Shown here piece by piece: positions 18,171-26,599 of a DNA stretch of 64,000 nucleotides; positions within the stretch are counted from its first letter, which is position 1, and each line of letters begins with the position of its first letter. The stretch lies in the NCBI GenBank assembly GCA_029261535.1, contig JAJDBF010000031.1:35577-99576 (forward strand), in the 5' to 3' direction. Under the pieces are notes generated by a model. It saw only the letters and a list, made by a program, of their open reading frames with translations. It was not told where the DNA came from and made no database searches. Origin of the DNA: Nitrospinaceae bacterium (GTDB lineage Bacteria; Nitrospinota; Nitrospinia; Nitrospinales; Nitrospinaceae). A program made the translations under genes and the position numbers.

Positions 18171-18260
18171 ACCTCTAAAAACCGCGTTTGACCGTAAGTT
18201 CCCCTTGGTTTTAAAGGGGGAGCGAACTACCGGAACAGAAATTTTCAAATCATTAGAGGT
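18171..18260 (+). repeat. Dispersed palindromic repeat family C, copy 2
   Basis: A 90-bp element has perfect 8-base inverted ends: ACCTCTAA (18171-18178) and TTAGAGGT (18253-18260). It fills the gap between two genes of the operon. Its right end places AGAGG about five bases before the next ATG, so the repeat appears to supply that gene's ribosome-binding site. Confidence 0.75.
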
Positions 18261-18263
18261 CCC

Positions 18264-19214
18264 ATGAAAGTAACGGTCATCATTCCCAACTGGAACGGCG
18301 CACGCCTGCTCGGCATGTGCCTTGACTCCTTATTCGAGTCGAGCTTCCGTGATTTTGAAACCATCGTCGTCGACAATGGTTCGGAGGATGCTTCGTGCGC
18401 TTTGATTCGTGAGCGTTACCCAAAGGTCCGCCTGATTCAGCTCGATAAAAATTACGGCTTTGCCCCGGCCTGCAACGAGGGCATCCGCAATTCAGTCGGG
18501 GGTTTAATCGTTCTGCTCAATAACGACATCGAAGTTGAAACTCACTGGCTGAGCGAGTTGGTCAGCGGTATGGAACGTCATCCCGAATGCCGGTTGGGCG
18601 CGTCACGCATGATGTACCGCGATGATCGCAATCAGTTTTGCAACACCGGCGACGGATTTTATCCCTGGGGCGCGGGCAAGTCTCGCGGCGAAGGCGAAAC
18701 TGATTACGGGCAGTATGATTCCGAGAACGCGATACCGGGCGTGTGCGCCGGCGCAGGCATCTACCGCCGAAGCCTGTTTGATGACGTTGGCTTGTTCGAC
18801 GAACGGTTTCACTCCCTGGCAGAAGATGTCGATTTAAATTTCCGTGCGCGCCTGAACGGGGACACGGCATTTTATTTCCCTAAAGCCCGCGTGTTTCATA
18901 TCGGGTCGGCCACTCTGGGTCGGTACAGCGACCGTTACGTATATCAGGCGCATCGCAACGAATGGTTTGTTCTGCTGAAGAATTTACCGATCAAACATTT
19001 CATTCGGCACTTGTCGGGGATCCTCCGTTATCAAATCCGAACAGCCTGTTATTTTTCTTTCCGGGGTCAGGGAGGACTGTTATGGAAAGCCAAACTTGAT
19101 GCCATCCGGCAATCTCCGGTCATGCTGAGAAGTCGCCAGCGCATCCAGAGCCAGCGCACGTTGTCCGACTCTGCACTGGAGCGCGTCATGGAAAAAGAAA
19201 GCGGTACTGTATGA
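18264..19214 (+). CDS. GT2-type glycosyltransferase, rhamnosyltransferase-like
   Basis: This 316-residue GT-A enzyme has the standard order of motifs: VTVIIPNWNGARLLGMCLDS (3-22), ETIVVDNGSEDAS (nucleotide binding, about 33-45), IVLLNNDIEVETHWL (metal-binding region with NDIE, about 78-92) and AEDVDLNFRARL (catalytic base region, about 188-199). It resembles the WbbL/rhamnosyltransferase group and probably acts at the inner face of the cytoplasmic membrane on a lipid-linked or protein acceptor. The AGAGG just before ATG 18264 belongs to the family C repeat. The stop overlaps the next start by four bases (ATGA), so it is coupled to the following radical SAM gene. Confidence 0.88.
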   Translation: MKVTVIIPNWNGARLLGMCLDSLFESSFRDFETIVVDNGSEDASCALIRERYPKVRLIQLDKNYGFAPACNEGIRNSVGGLIVLLNNDIEVETHWLSELVSGMERHPECRLGASRMMYRDDRNQFCNTGDGFYPWGAGKSRGEGETDYGQYDSENAIPGVCAGAGIYRRSLFDDVGLFDERFHSLAEDVDLNFRARLNGDTAFYFPKARVFHIGSATLGRYSDRYVYQAHRNEWFVLLKNLPIKHFIRHLSGILRYQIRTACYFSFRGQGGLLWKAKLDAIRQSPVMLRSRQRIQSQRTLSDSALERVMEKESGTV

Positions 19215-21346
19215 AGGTGACGCTCATTTATCCGCCGGATCGCAATTTTCCGGGCAATCCCTACTCCAGTTTGCCGGCATTGTCGTCCTGCCTCAAGCAA
19301 GCCGGGCACGAGACGGCTCTGCACGATGTCAACCTGGAAGTGTTTCTGGAGTTGATAAACTCAGGCGCGTTGACAAGATTTTTTGACCGGAAAAATGAAC
19401 GCCTGGAGCTATTGGGAAATCAGTCTTCTCTCAATGCTCAGGATGCGGAAGAATACCAGACCCTGGTGCAATTGTTATCCGTTCCGCGAGAATGCCTTGC
19501 GGACGCACGCCGGGCCATCGACACCATGAAAACGGCGGAGTCATTTTACGATCCGGATCAGTTCAACCTGGCCTACGACAACCTCCGGTCAGTCCTTCGA
19601 TTTTATTTTGGCGAGCATCCGCTGGACAACGCGGCCAACCCGGATGTCGTCAACCGATTGTTCGAACGATTGCACAAACCCATGAACGACCCGATCACCT
19701 CGGCACTCCAAAGCGGAATCGTCGACACGATTATCGCGGAACAACCCGGTCTGATCGGCATCAGCATTCCTTTCATGGTGTCTTACTGGGAAGGCCTGCG
19801 CCTCGCAAAATTATTAAAGGACAAAGCACCGCATATTCCAATCATCATCGGCGGCGCGCTCATTGAAAATCATGAATTGATTTTTACCGGCGACCCGCGA
19901 TTATTCGATCTTTATGATTTCGTCATGGCGGGCGATGGTGACCTGGCACTGCCCAAGCTGGCGACGACTTTGGAAAATGATGGTGATCTCGCGCAGGTAT
20001 CGAATCTTTATTACAAGGATGCGAGCGGTAACTGGGCGTTCACCACTCAGCAACGCCTCGATGATTTGAGTTCGCTACCAGCACCGGACTTTGCAGGCAT
20101 GGCACTTTCCGACTACCCGGTGCCGGAAGTGGGAGCGACGTTCCAGACTTCGCGCGGTTGCTATTACGGTAAATGCACCTTTTGTTCGGAAAGCTTCCGC
20201 GAAAATTATCGCTTGCGAAAACCGGAACGAGTGTTCGACGATATGGAACATATTTACAACAGCACCGGCATCCGCCATTTTTATTTCTGGGATTCGCTGT
20301 GCCCACCGAGAACTCTTAAATATGTGGCCGAACAGGTGAAGGAGCGCAACCTCCCCTTTGTCTGGTTCGCCGAAACCAAAATGGAAAAAGCCTACCTGCC
20401 GCCCGCCTTCATGCAGAACCTTGCCGACGGCGGTTGCCGCTTTTTGCAGTTCGGTTTTGAATCGGCCAGCCAGCGCGTGCTCGACCTCATCGACAAAGAC
20501 AACGACCTTCAAGAGGTCGATCAGGTGTTGAGCAACATGGCCAACGCGGGCATCATGGCGTGCATGACCTGGTTCATCGGCTTCCCGACAGAAACCGAGG
20601 GCGAGGCGCGACTGACCTTCGATTACATTCGCAGTCACGGATCCAACATTGCCCTGTCTGCTTATTGCGGGGTGTATCATTTACTGCCGGACCAGCCGCT
20701 GTTTTATCATCAGAAAAAACTCGGCATTGAGGTTGAGCAAAACGAACACGGCGGCTATGTCTACACCTATCAGGATGGCTCATTGCCCTACGACAAAACT
20801 GAATATCATCAAACGTATGAAGCGCGGTCGGATTCCAAACTGTTGCATCACGGCGGCTACCTGCTCTATGCCGACCACTGCCCGGAAAAACTGGTGGAGT
20901 TGACTGGCTCGTACCGTGCCGGAACGATCGCGCGCCACATACCGGATTTAAAAAACACAACGGTCGCGTTCAACAACACCGCCGTTCTCAAACATTTCCC
21001 GAGAGATGTCGTGAAAGACTTCGCCCAGCCTTCGCAACCTTTCACGCTGGTGTATCACAAGATGTCCGGCGAAACATTTCGCTTGTGCGGTCTGGAGATC
21101 GCGGCTCTTAAAAATTGTGGTGAGTCCGTGTCGGCGGAACATTTACGGGCATCGCTTGGTGTCGATTGGAGTGAGATGACGGACATCCTGACCAAACTGT
21201 CGCACCGGGGGTTGCTACGCTTTGTCGATCAAGTAGAACAATTTGATATCGAACCCGCCGCCGCTCGCTACGCCGGTTCCGGATACCTGCTGAACACCGA
21301 TGATGCAATCCCTGCGGGCCCCGACCCTGTGAGCACATCCGCATGA
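19211..21346 (+). CDS. B12-binding radical SAM protein with an unusual CX4CX2C motif
   Basis: This 711-residue protein has an N-terminal cobalamin-binding-like domain (VTLIYPPDRNFPGNPYSSLP; IPIIIGGALIENH around 216-228; FVMAGDGDLALPKL). The radical SAM domain's cluster cysteines are C317, C322 and C325 (RGCYYGKCTFCS), so the spacing is CX4CX2C, not the usual CX3CX2C. FGFESASQRVLDLIDK lies around 417-432. The last 160 residues look like a small winged-helix or SPASM-like tail without a clear cysteine set. It is coupled by four-base overlaps to the GT2 gene upstream and the methyltransferase downstream. Substrate is unknown. Confidence 0.83.
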   Translation: MKVTLIYPPDRNFPGNPYSSLPALSSCLKQAGHETALHDVNLEVFLELINSGALTRFFDRKNERLELLGNQSSLNAQDAEEYQTLVQLLSVPRECLADARRAIDTMKTAESFYDPDQFNLAYDNLRSVLRFYFGEHPLDNAANPDVVNRLFERLHKPMNDPITSALQSGIVDTIIAEQPGLIGISIPFMVSYWEGLRLAKLLKDKAPHIPIIIGGALIENHELIFTGDPRLFDLYDFVMAGDGDLALPKLATTLENDGDLAQVSNLYYKDASGNWAFTTQQRLDDLSSLPAPDFAGMALSDYPVPEVGATFQTSRGCYYGKCTFCSESFRENYRLRKPERVFDDMEHIYNSTGIRHFYFWDSLCPPRTLKYVAEQVKERNLPFVWFAETKMEKAYLPPAFMQNLADGGCRFLQFGFESASQRVLDLIDKDNDLQEVDQVLSNMANAGIMACMTWFIGFPTETEGEARLTFDYIRSHGSNIALSAYCGVYHLLPDQPLFYHQKKLGIEVEQNEHGGYVYTYQDGSLPYDKTEYHQTYEARSDSKLLHHGGYLLYADHCPEKLVELTGSYRAGTIARHIPDLKNTTVAFNNTAVLKHFPRDVVKDFAQPSQPFTLVYHKMSGETFRLCGLEIAALKNCGESVSAEHLRASLGVDWSEMTDILTKLSHRGLLRFVDQVEQFDIEPAAARYAGSGYLLNTDDAIPAGPDPVSTSA

Positions 21347-22323
21347 ATCTGCTCCATTTATTTGAAGGCAATACCGAACAATACAAGAAGCCGCTCTATA
21401 TCTATTCGGCGCACCATTCCAAAACCCGGCACTACCTCGATACCGTTTCCCGGATTTACCACAACCAGAAGATCACCGTTTTATTACGGGGAGAAACTTC
21501 CTCCTTGCAAGTTCCCGCTAATATAGAAGTCAAAACGCTGGACTTAAGCGAAGCTTCGTCAGAAATAACGATCACGGCTTTCAAACAGATCGTGACTTCT
21601 GGAAATTTCGACAGCCTACTGATTCAAAATGATGAATCGGCGGAATCCTATGAAGTGGTCGACCTCATGCCGCTGTTGAGTCTGTTTGGCGACAGTCACA
21701 AGATCGCTTTTCTCAATGCCAGTTTTCAAATCGTCCCGGTCAACGAACTGATCGCGATCTGGAAAAATCCGATTTATTTGCAAGATGCTGAGCTGACGGT
21801 CGACTGTCCCGGTTTAATGATCGACCGCGAGTTGGCGCATCTGGAGCGACTGGCCCGCACGCGGCCTCCTTCTGACACTGTGATCGAGATCGGCCGGTAT
21901 TACGGACGTTCCACCATAGCGCTCGGACAAGGCGTGAAACGAAGTGAACAGGGTAAGGTCGTGAGCATCGATCCATTTTCTGCGCCGGATATTCAAGAGC
22001 GCATCACCGCGCATTGCGTTTCGCGTTTCGTAGAATTATGGGATCAGACCTCACGTTCAGGCTTTGAACGCTGGCAGACAGAGCGCAAGGACCACAGCAT
22101 TGGATTTGTTTTTATCGACGGTGACCACCGATACCCTGCCGTTGTTCAGGATATTGAACGGTGGGGGAGCTTGCTGGTACCGGGCGGCATCATCGCCCTG
22201 CACGACTACTACGAAACACAGCCCGACTGCCTCAAGGCCTTGAACGAGCAGATCATCTGGTCAGGAAAATTTGAAGATATCGAATTGAAAACCAGCCTGC
22301 TGATCGCCCGCAAAAAACAATAA
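21343..22323 (+). CDS. Class I SAM-dependent methyltransferase with N-terminal extra domain
   Basis: This 326-residue protein has a Methyltransf_24-type domain in the second half. SAM motif I is TVIEIGRYYGRSTIALGQGV (about 179-198), motif II is GKVVSIDPFSAPD, the IGFVFIDGDHRYPAVVQDIE metal/substrate region lies at about 250-269, and LLVPGGIIALHDYYE follows. The first 150 residues form another domain (LLIQNDESAESYEVVDLMPL) similar in pattern to the N-terminus of the GT2 protein at 16727. It probably methylates a sugar or lipid made by the neighbouring enzymes. It is the last gene of the plus-strand operon and faces the minus-strand radical SAM operon across 27 bases with no obvious terminator. 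Confidence 0.78.
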   Translation: MNLLHLFEGNTEQYKKPLYIYSAHHSKTRHYLDTVSRIYHNQKITVLLRGETSSLQVPANIEVKTLDLSEASSEITITAFKQIVTSGNFDSLLIQNDESAESYEVVDLMPLLSLFGDSHKIAFLNASFQIVPVNELIAIWKNPIYLQDAELTVDCPGLMIDRELAHLERLARTRPPSDTVIEIGRYYGRSTIALGQGVKRSEQGKVVSIDPFSAPDIQERITAHCVSRFVELWDQTSRSGFERWQTERKDHSIGFVFIDGDHRYPAVVQDIERWGSLLVPGGIIALHDYYETQPDCLKALNEQIIWSGKFEDIELKTSLLIARKKQ

Positions 22324-22350
22324 TCCTGCGACCTTCCAGCCAGTAAATTT

Positions 22351-23841
22351 TCAGGAACGAATACGCAGAGGCGTTTTGGGTTGGCGTTCCTGATAGTCGG
22401 GTGCTCCCAGAATCCGGTACACAAGGTAAAGAAAAGCGAACGCTTTTTTATGCGCAAAATTTTCGCGGAGCGCATTTTCAAAGCAATCCCGCGCCGCTTC
22501 CATTTCCCCGCGAAGCACATCCATTTCTCCAAGGTGGAACCACACTCCACTCCTTAAATTATCTGGCAGGTTGCCATCGAGCAACATCAGGAATTGCAGA
22601 CGGGCCTCTTCATAGCGCAATTTCCGTTTGGCTTCTGACGCTTCCCGATACAGATCGTAAATCGTCACTGTATCGAGCGTGTCGGCTGACATTTCTTCGC
22701 GCATGGTTTCAAAATATCGGGCCGGGTGCGTGGCAAGACATTCCTGACAATCTCTCGGCTGTCTCTGTTCTGGCTGACAAAACATCAGATAGCGGAGGTA
22801 ACGAAAGGGAAAAGAATTCCAGTAGGCTTTGGCACCCGTCTCCTCCGGCATGTGCGGCATATCCAGACTGCCACAACACACTTTGGGCGGCACATTCAAT
22901 CCACTGAACAACAGGGTGTTGTCCACATAAGAACACGGCGTGGTCGCCTCTTTCAGTTTTTGATATTCATTGAAGGACACGTGCAAACCCTTCGCTCGCC
23001 AGCGGTCGGCAATCTCGTTCAGAAAAGAACGACCGCCTTCATAATTTTCTGCAAATGACTGGCGATAGACTGCCTCGACCAACGCACCCCCTGCCTCTCG
23101 GTTGACCGACATCGGGAACAGCACGATATGTTCCACACCTCGTAACATGGCTTTTTCAAACAGGGCATTCATCTGGCTCAGGTTTTCGAGGTTCACCGTG
23201 ATGTGCAGTTCAAGGTGCGGAGTGGTTGATGCCAGTTCCTGTTTCATTTCCTGCACCAGCTCGATTTTTTCCCAGAGGTTCTGGCTGTATTCCGGGCGGC
23301 CACTGCCATGACCCACCACGGTGTCGCCTTCAAACGAAATCTGTAGACAGTCGAGCTTGCGGTTCATCAACTCGCCAAGACGGCGACGGGTCAAGCCCAC
23401 TCCGCTGGTCGTCACCAATGTGTATTTGTCGATTCCTTTTTCCAGAAACTCATTCAGGTAAGGACTGTCCAGCGTTTCCCCCACACCGACAAAGCACCAG
23501 TGGGTGGCATCTTTAATCCAGGGAAGAATTTCCTCCCACGATTGCGGCGATAAAAAATCGCGCCCGCCATAAGGCTGGGGGTCGATATGAAAACCGGCGT
23601 TGCACATTTCGCAGGCGATGTTGCAGGTATAGGATGGAGAAATCGCAAAATGTGTCGGGTAGGGTGCGGTCAGTTCAGGAAACACATCGGGCCGGTGCGC
23701 GGCCTGTTTCAGCAGGGTTCTCAGCGAGTGTGCGCTTTCTTCAACACCCTCGACCGCACGCAGGGCATCCGCCACCCGGTCATTCAGTATCAGGTTTAAT
23801 ATTTCCTGCTCGGTTATCGCCTGCGCTGTTATTTGCAACAT
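22351..23841 (-). CDS. Radical SAM/SPASM-type protein with C-terminal TPR module (paralogue 1)
   Basis: From ATG 23841 (MLQITAQAITEQEIL) it has 496 residues. The radical SAM cysteines are C73, C77 and C80 (YTCNIACEMC). FVGVGETLDSPYLNEFLEKG and LQISFEGDTVVGHGSGRPEY follow. A C-terminal SPASM-like set has a CC pair (PPKVCCGSLDMPHM) and RDCQECLATHP for auxiliary clusters. The last 90 residues are the shared TPR tail (SGVWFHLGEMDVLRGEMEAA, then FAHKKAFAFL). Length, order and many motifs match the gene at 24880, so the two are diverged duplicates. The frame extends upstream to 23973, but that part overlaps the previous gene. SPASM enzymes often modify peptides or sugar-like substrates; the substrate here is unknown. 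Confidence 0.82.
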   Translation of the reverse strand: MLQITAQAITEQEILNLILNDRVADALRAVEGVEESAHSLRTLLKQAAHRPDVFPELTAPYPTHFAISPSYTCNIACEMCNAGFHIDPQPYGGRDFLSPQSWEEILPWIKDATHWCFVGVGETLDSPYLNEFLEKGIDKYTLVTTSGVGLTRRRLGELMNRKLDCLQISFEGDTVVGHGSGRPEYSQNLWEKIELVQEMKQELASTTPHLELHITVNLENLSQMNALFEKAMLRGVEHIVLFPMSVNREAGGALVEAVYRQSFAENYEGGRSFLNEIADRWRAKGLHVSFNEYQKLKEATTPCSYVDNTLLFSGLNVPPKVCCGSLDMPHMPEETGAKAYWNSFPFRYLRYLMFCQPEQRQPRDCQECLATHPARYFETMREEMSADTLDTVTIYDLYREASEAKRKLRYEEARLQFLMLLDGNLPDNLRSGVWFHLGEMDVLRGEMEAARDCFENALRENFAHKKAFAFLYLVYRILGAPDYQERQPKTPLRIRS

Positions 23842-23866
23842 AAGTGGTTGAGTGTCCGGTCCGGCG

Positions 23867-24883
23867 TTATTGTTTGACCACGAAAGCGGCACCGTCGTAA
23901 CCCAGTAAGACGGTTTCCGGTTTGTCTTTAAAGAAATAATCGACGGCGACACGTTCTCCCAGGGTCGCTCCAAAACTGTAGTTCTGAAACATCATGATGC
24001 CCCCGGGCACCATGCGCGGGTACACCTGCTCACATAAAAATTGCGTGACCGCAAACTGGTCACAGTCAATATGAACCAGTGAGAACGGGCCTTCGCTGGA
24101 GGCACGAAAGGTCTGCATCACATCTCCAGGAACAAATCGAACATTGTCAAAGTCTGACAAAAGACTTTGCACGCGCTCCAGACTGGTGCCGGAAAAATCG
24201 TTCACCTCAACCAGATCCAGTGCCGAACTTTGCGGAATACCCTCGAAGGTGTCGTATAAAAAAAGCAGTTTTTCATCGAAGCCGAGCTTCTGCATAGTCA
24301 GCGCGAAAAAACAGGCACTGCCTCCCTGGAACACGCCAAATTCTGCGACATCGCCATCCAGTTCCATCGTCTGCTTGAGATACTGATAACAGCAGTACCA
24401 GTTTTTTTCGTCGGTGTACCAGACAGCGCCGTGCCGGGCCAACGCCTCGGTCGATTGTTCCACAAGCGTTGCGAATTCCTTTTCCGCCAGCGGCTGGGCA
24501 AACCGATGGACAAATAATATTTCTTTGTCCTGTAACGGCGAGAAGGCAACCTGACTCAACACTTCGGTTAAAGAGGGGCTGTCGATCATCACGGCGACCA
24601 GGTCAATATTGGGCACCAGATGCAAGGCTTCTTCAAAAGACATTACCGGGCAGGACTTGATCGGTCCCGACTCACCCGCTCGTTTGTTGTCGATGATGCA
24701 GACTGGGACGAAGCGATCACCAAGCACAGAAAAAAATTCGTTGACGAGAGATGCCGTCTGGTAGGTGTAGCCATACAGAGCCACCCGCGTTCCGGGGCGT
24801 TCACGGATGCGGTCAAACAAACATTGCTTCAGTTGATCCAGATTGCGGATCGCCTTTTGCTCTATACGCTGGCCTTCGTTCAT
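23867..24883 (-). CDS. TylF/macrocin O-methyltransferase-like enzyme with N-terminal Rossmann-like domain
   Basis: From ATG 24883 (MNEGQRIEQKAIRNL) it has 338 residues. The C-terminal domain (about 150-338) has the TylF-type features GDVAEFGVFQGGSACFFALT (SAM binding), LLFLYDTFEGIPQSS, PFSLVHIDCDQFA (metal site) and MVPGGIMMFQNYSFG. The N-terminal 120 residues have a nucleotide-binding-like pattern (RVALYGYTYQTASLVNEFFS; VPVCIIDNKR; CPVMSFEEALHL) seen in sugar-modifying fusions. Start and upstream stop overlap as ATGA, so it is translationally coupled to the radical SAM gene before it. Being sandwiched between two radical SAM paralogues suggests one biosynthetic branch acting on one product. 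Confidence 0.83.
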   Translation of the reverse strand: MNEGQRIEQKAIRNLDQLKQCLFDRIRERPGTRVALYGYTYQTASLVNEFFSVLGDRFVPVCIIDNKRAGESGPIKSCPVMSFEEALHLVPNIDLVAVMIDSPSLTEVLSQVAFSPLQDKEILFVHRFAQPLAEKEFATLVEQSTEALARHGAVWYTDEKNWYCCYQYLKQTMELDGDVAEFGVFQGGSACFFALTMQKLGFDEKLLFLYDTFEGIPQSSALDLVEVNDFSGTSLERVQSLLSDFDNVRFVPGDVMQTFRASSEGPFSLVHIDCDQFAVTQFLCEQVYPRMVPGGIMMFQNYSFGATLGERVAVDYFFKDKPETVLLGYDGAAFVVKQ

Positions 24884-26367
24884 ACCAGCAATCCTCCCGG
24901 CTTGATCTCCGGATGGTAGGTCAAAGGAAACTTGTCTTGTCGCCGATCTACTTTGGGAAGGCCGGTGATGCGCATCAGCAGGGACAGATAAGCCCATCCC
25001 CGTTTGTGATCGAAGTTATGCTGGATACATTTTTGAATGCAGTCCAGTGCCTCTTCATCATTGCCCCGGCCCAGCTCAATTTCCGTCAGATGAAAATAGA
25101 CACCGCCTTTCAAGGCATCGTCTTCGGTAAGCGTCAACACTTCTTTAAATCGCGCCTCGGCCTGATTCCACAATCCTTCCAGCTTCAACCGCGAGGCCTC
25201 CTGATAAACAGGAATGGGATCTACTTTAAGAGGAGCTGTATGGAGTGCTTCACCGCAGGTTTTGTAATAACGACGAGTCTCGAGAATCCAGCAGTCCTGA
25301 CATTCGCGCGGCAAACCTTTTCGTTCGCCGACAAAATGCAGATAACGGAAATAGCGAAAGGGTAGCGAGTTCCAGTATTCTTCGGGCGGCGTGTCCCAAA
25401 ACGTCAGCGGCATTTCGATCTTGCCGCAACAGATATTGGGTCCGCTGGACAAGCCGTGTATCTGAATGGTGTTGTCGACATAACTGCAGACCTCTGCACG
25501 CTCGTGGTATTCAGAATAAGCGTTGACCTGCAAACGCAGTCCGTTCCGGTTCCAGCGGTCAACAATGTTTTTGAACTCTGCCGAGCAACGATCAAAATCC
25601 GGCCCGAATGATTTTTCATAAAGCATGGGGCTGATGCGCCCACTGTCTTCCACCACCGACATGGGAAGCAGGAGGATGTCGCGGATATCGCGCTCCCTTG
25701 CCTGGGTGAACAGGTTATCGAGGTCACTCAGGTTTTCCCGGTTGACGGTGACGTTGAGACCCATCACCGGAGTTTCACTGCTCAATTCTTCTTTCACCTT
25801 TCGGACCAGATCGATCTTGTTCCAGATATTTTTGATGTAGGTGTCTTTGCCATCACCATGGCCCACAGACGTTTTTCCATCGAAAGAAAAATTCAGTATC
25901 TGCACCCCGGTCTCGATCATCATCCGTATTTTTTCGCGGGTCAATGGAACGCCGCTGGTGGTCACCACTTTCACGGGACCGTCCACGTCTTCCAGAAAAT
26001 CGAAGAGGTGAGGCGAATCCAGAGTCTCGCCAATGCCGACAAAAAACACATGGGTGCCGGTACGTATCCAGGGTTTGGCTTTTTCAAACTGCTCTGGCGA
26101 AAGATATTTGTAGTTGGGGTCGATCTCGGTCTTGTTGTGGAACCCGGTGATGCACATCTTGCAACCAATGTTGCAGGTGTACGAGGGGTTGACCACGACG
26201 TATTCAGGCAAGTCCGCCGTCAGTGAAGCCAGCGGTTTATCACGCCCTCTGGCCCGCGCGATGAGATTTTTCAGGACAGGATCGGGCTCGCTCTCCCTGG
26301 CCAGCGCGCACGCCGCGTCTTCCAAACGGTCGGTCATGAGCAGGTCAAGCACTTCTGGCAAGGGCAT
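24880..26367 (-). CDS. Radical SAM/SPASM-type protein with C-terminal TPR module (paralogue 2)
   Basis: This 495-residue protein has radical SAM cysteines C65, C69 and C72 (YTCNIGCKMC), then FVGIGETLDSPHLFDFLEDV and LNFSFDGKTSVGHGDG. The SPASM-like cysteines include GPNICCGKIEMPLT and RECQDCWILETRR. The TPR tail (GGVYFHLTEIELGRGNDEEA, then FDHKRGWAYL) is shared with four other proteins here. GGAG lies seven bases before ATG 26367, a good ribosome-binding site. It is first in a three-gene minus-strand operon with the TylF-like methyltransferase and the second radical SAM paralogue, and divergent from the NHL protein. Its N-terminal helix (PEVLDLLMTDRLEDAACAL) is also conserved in the paralogue. 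Confidence 0.83.
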   Translation of the reverse strand: MPLPEVLDLLMTDRLEDAACALARESEPDPVLKNLIARARGRDKPLASLTADLPEYVVVNPSYTCNIGCKMCITGFHNKTEIDPNYKYLSPEQFEKAKPWIRTGTHVFFVGIGETLDSPHLFDFLEDVDGPVKVVTTSGVPLTREKIRMMIETGVQILNFSFDGKTSVGHGDGKDTYIKNIWNKIDLVRKVKEELSSETPVMGLNVTVNRENLSDLDNLFTQARERDIRDILLLPMSVVEDSGRISPMLYEKSFGPDFDRCSAEFKNIVDRWNRNGLRLQVNAYSEYHERAEVCSYVDNTIQIHGLSSGPNICCGKIEMPLTFWDTPPEEYWNSLPFRYFRYLHFVGERKGLPRECQDCWILETRRYYKTCGEALHTAPLKVDPIPVYQEASRLKLEGLWNQAEARFKEVLTLTEDDALKGGVYFHLTEIELGRGNDEEALDCIQKCIQHNFDHKRGWAYLSLLMRITGLPKVDRRQDKFPLTYHPEIKPGGLLV

Positions 26368-26599
26368 GCAGGATCTCCAGGGAGTACGGTCAATATTGAC
26401 AGGGGACCCTCATCCCATAGGACAATAGAACCCTTATTTGACTTTATCGACAGAAAAATCGGGAGACTTTAGGGCCATGGCGAGCTAAATTCCAGGCCAC
26501 TTTGAGGGCCGACAACCCTACACGAAAGATTGTATAACATTTTGAATTATGATTAAATAACACGTCACTGCCGCACTTTTAACCGGCCTCCCCCATCCT

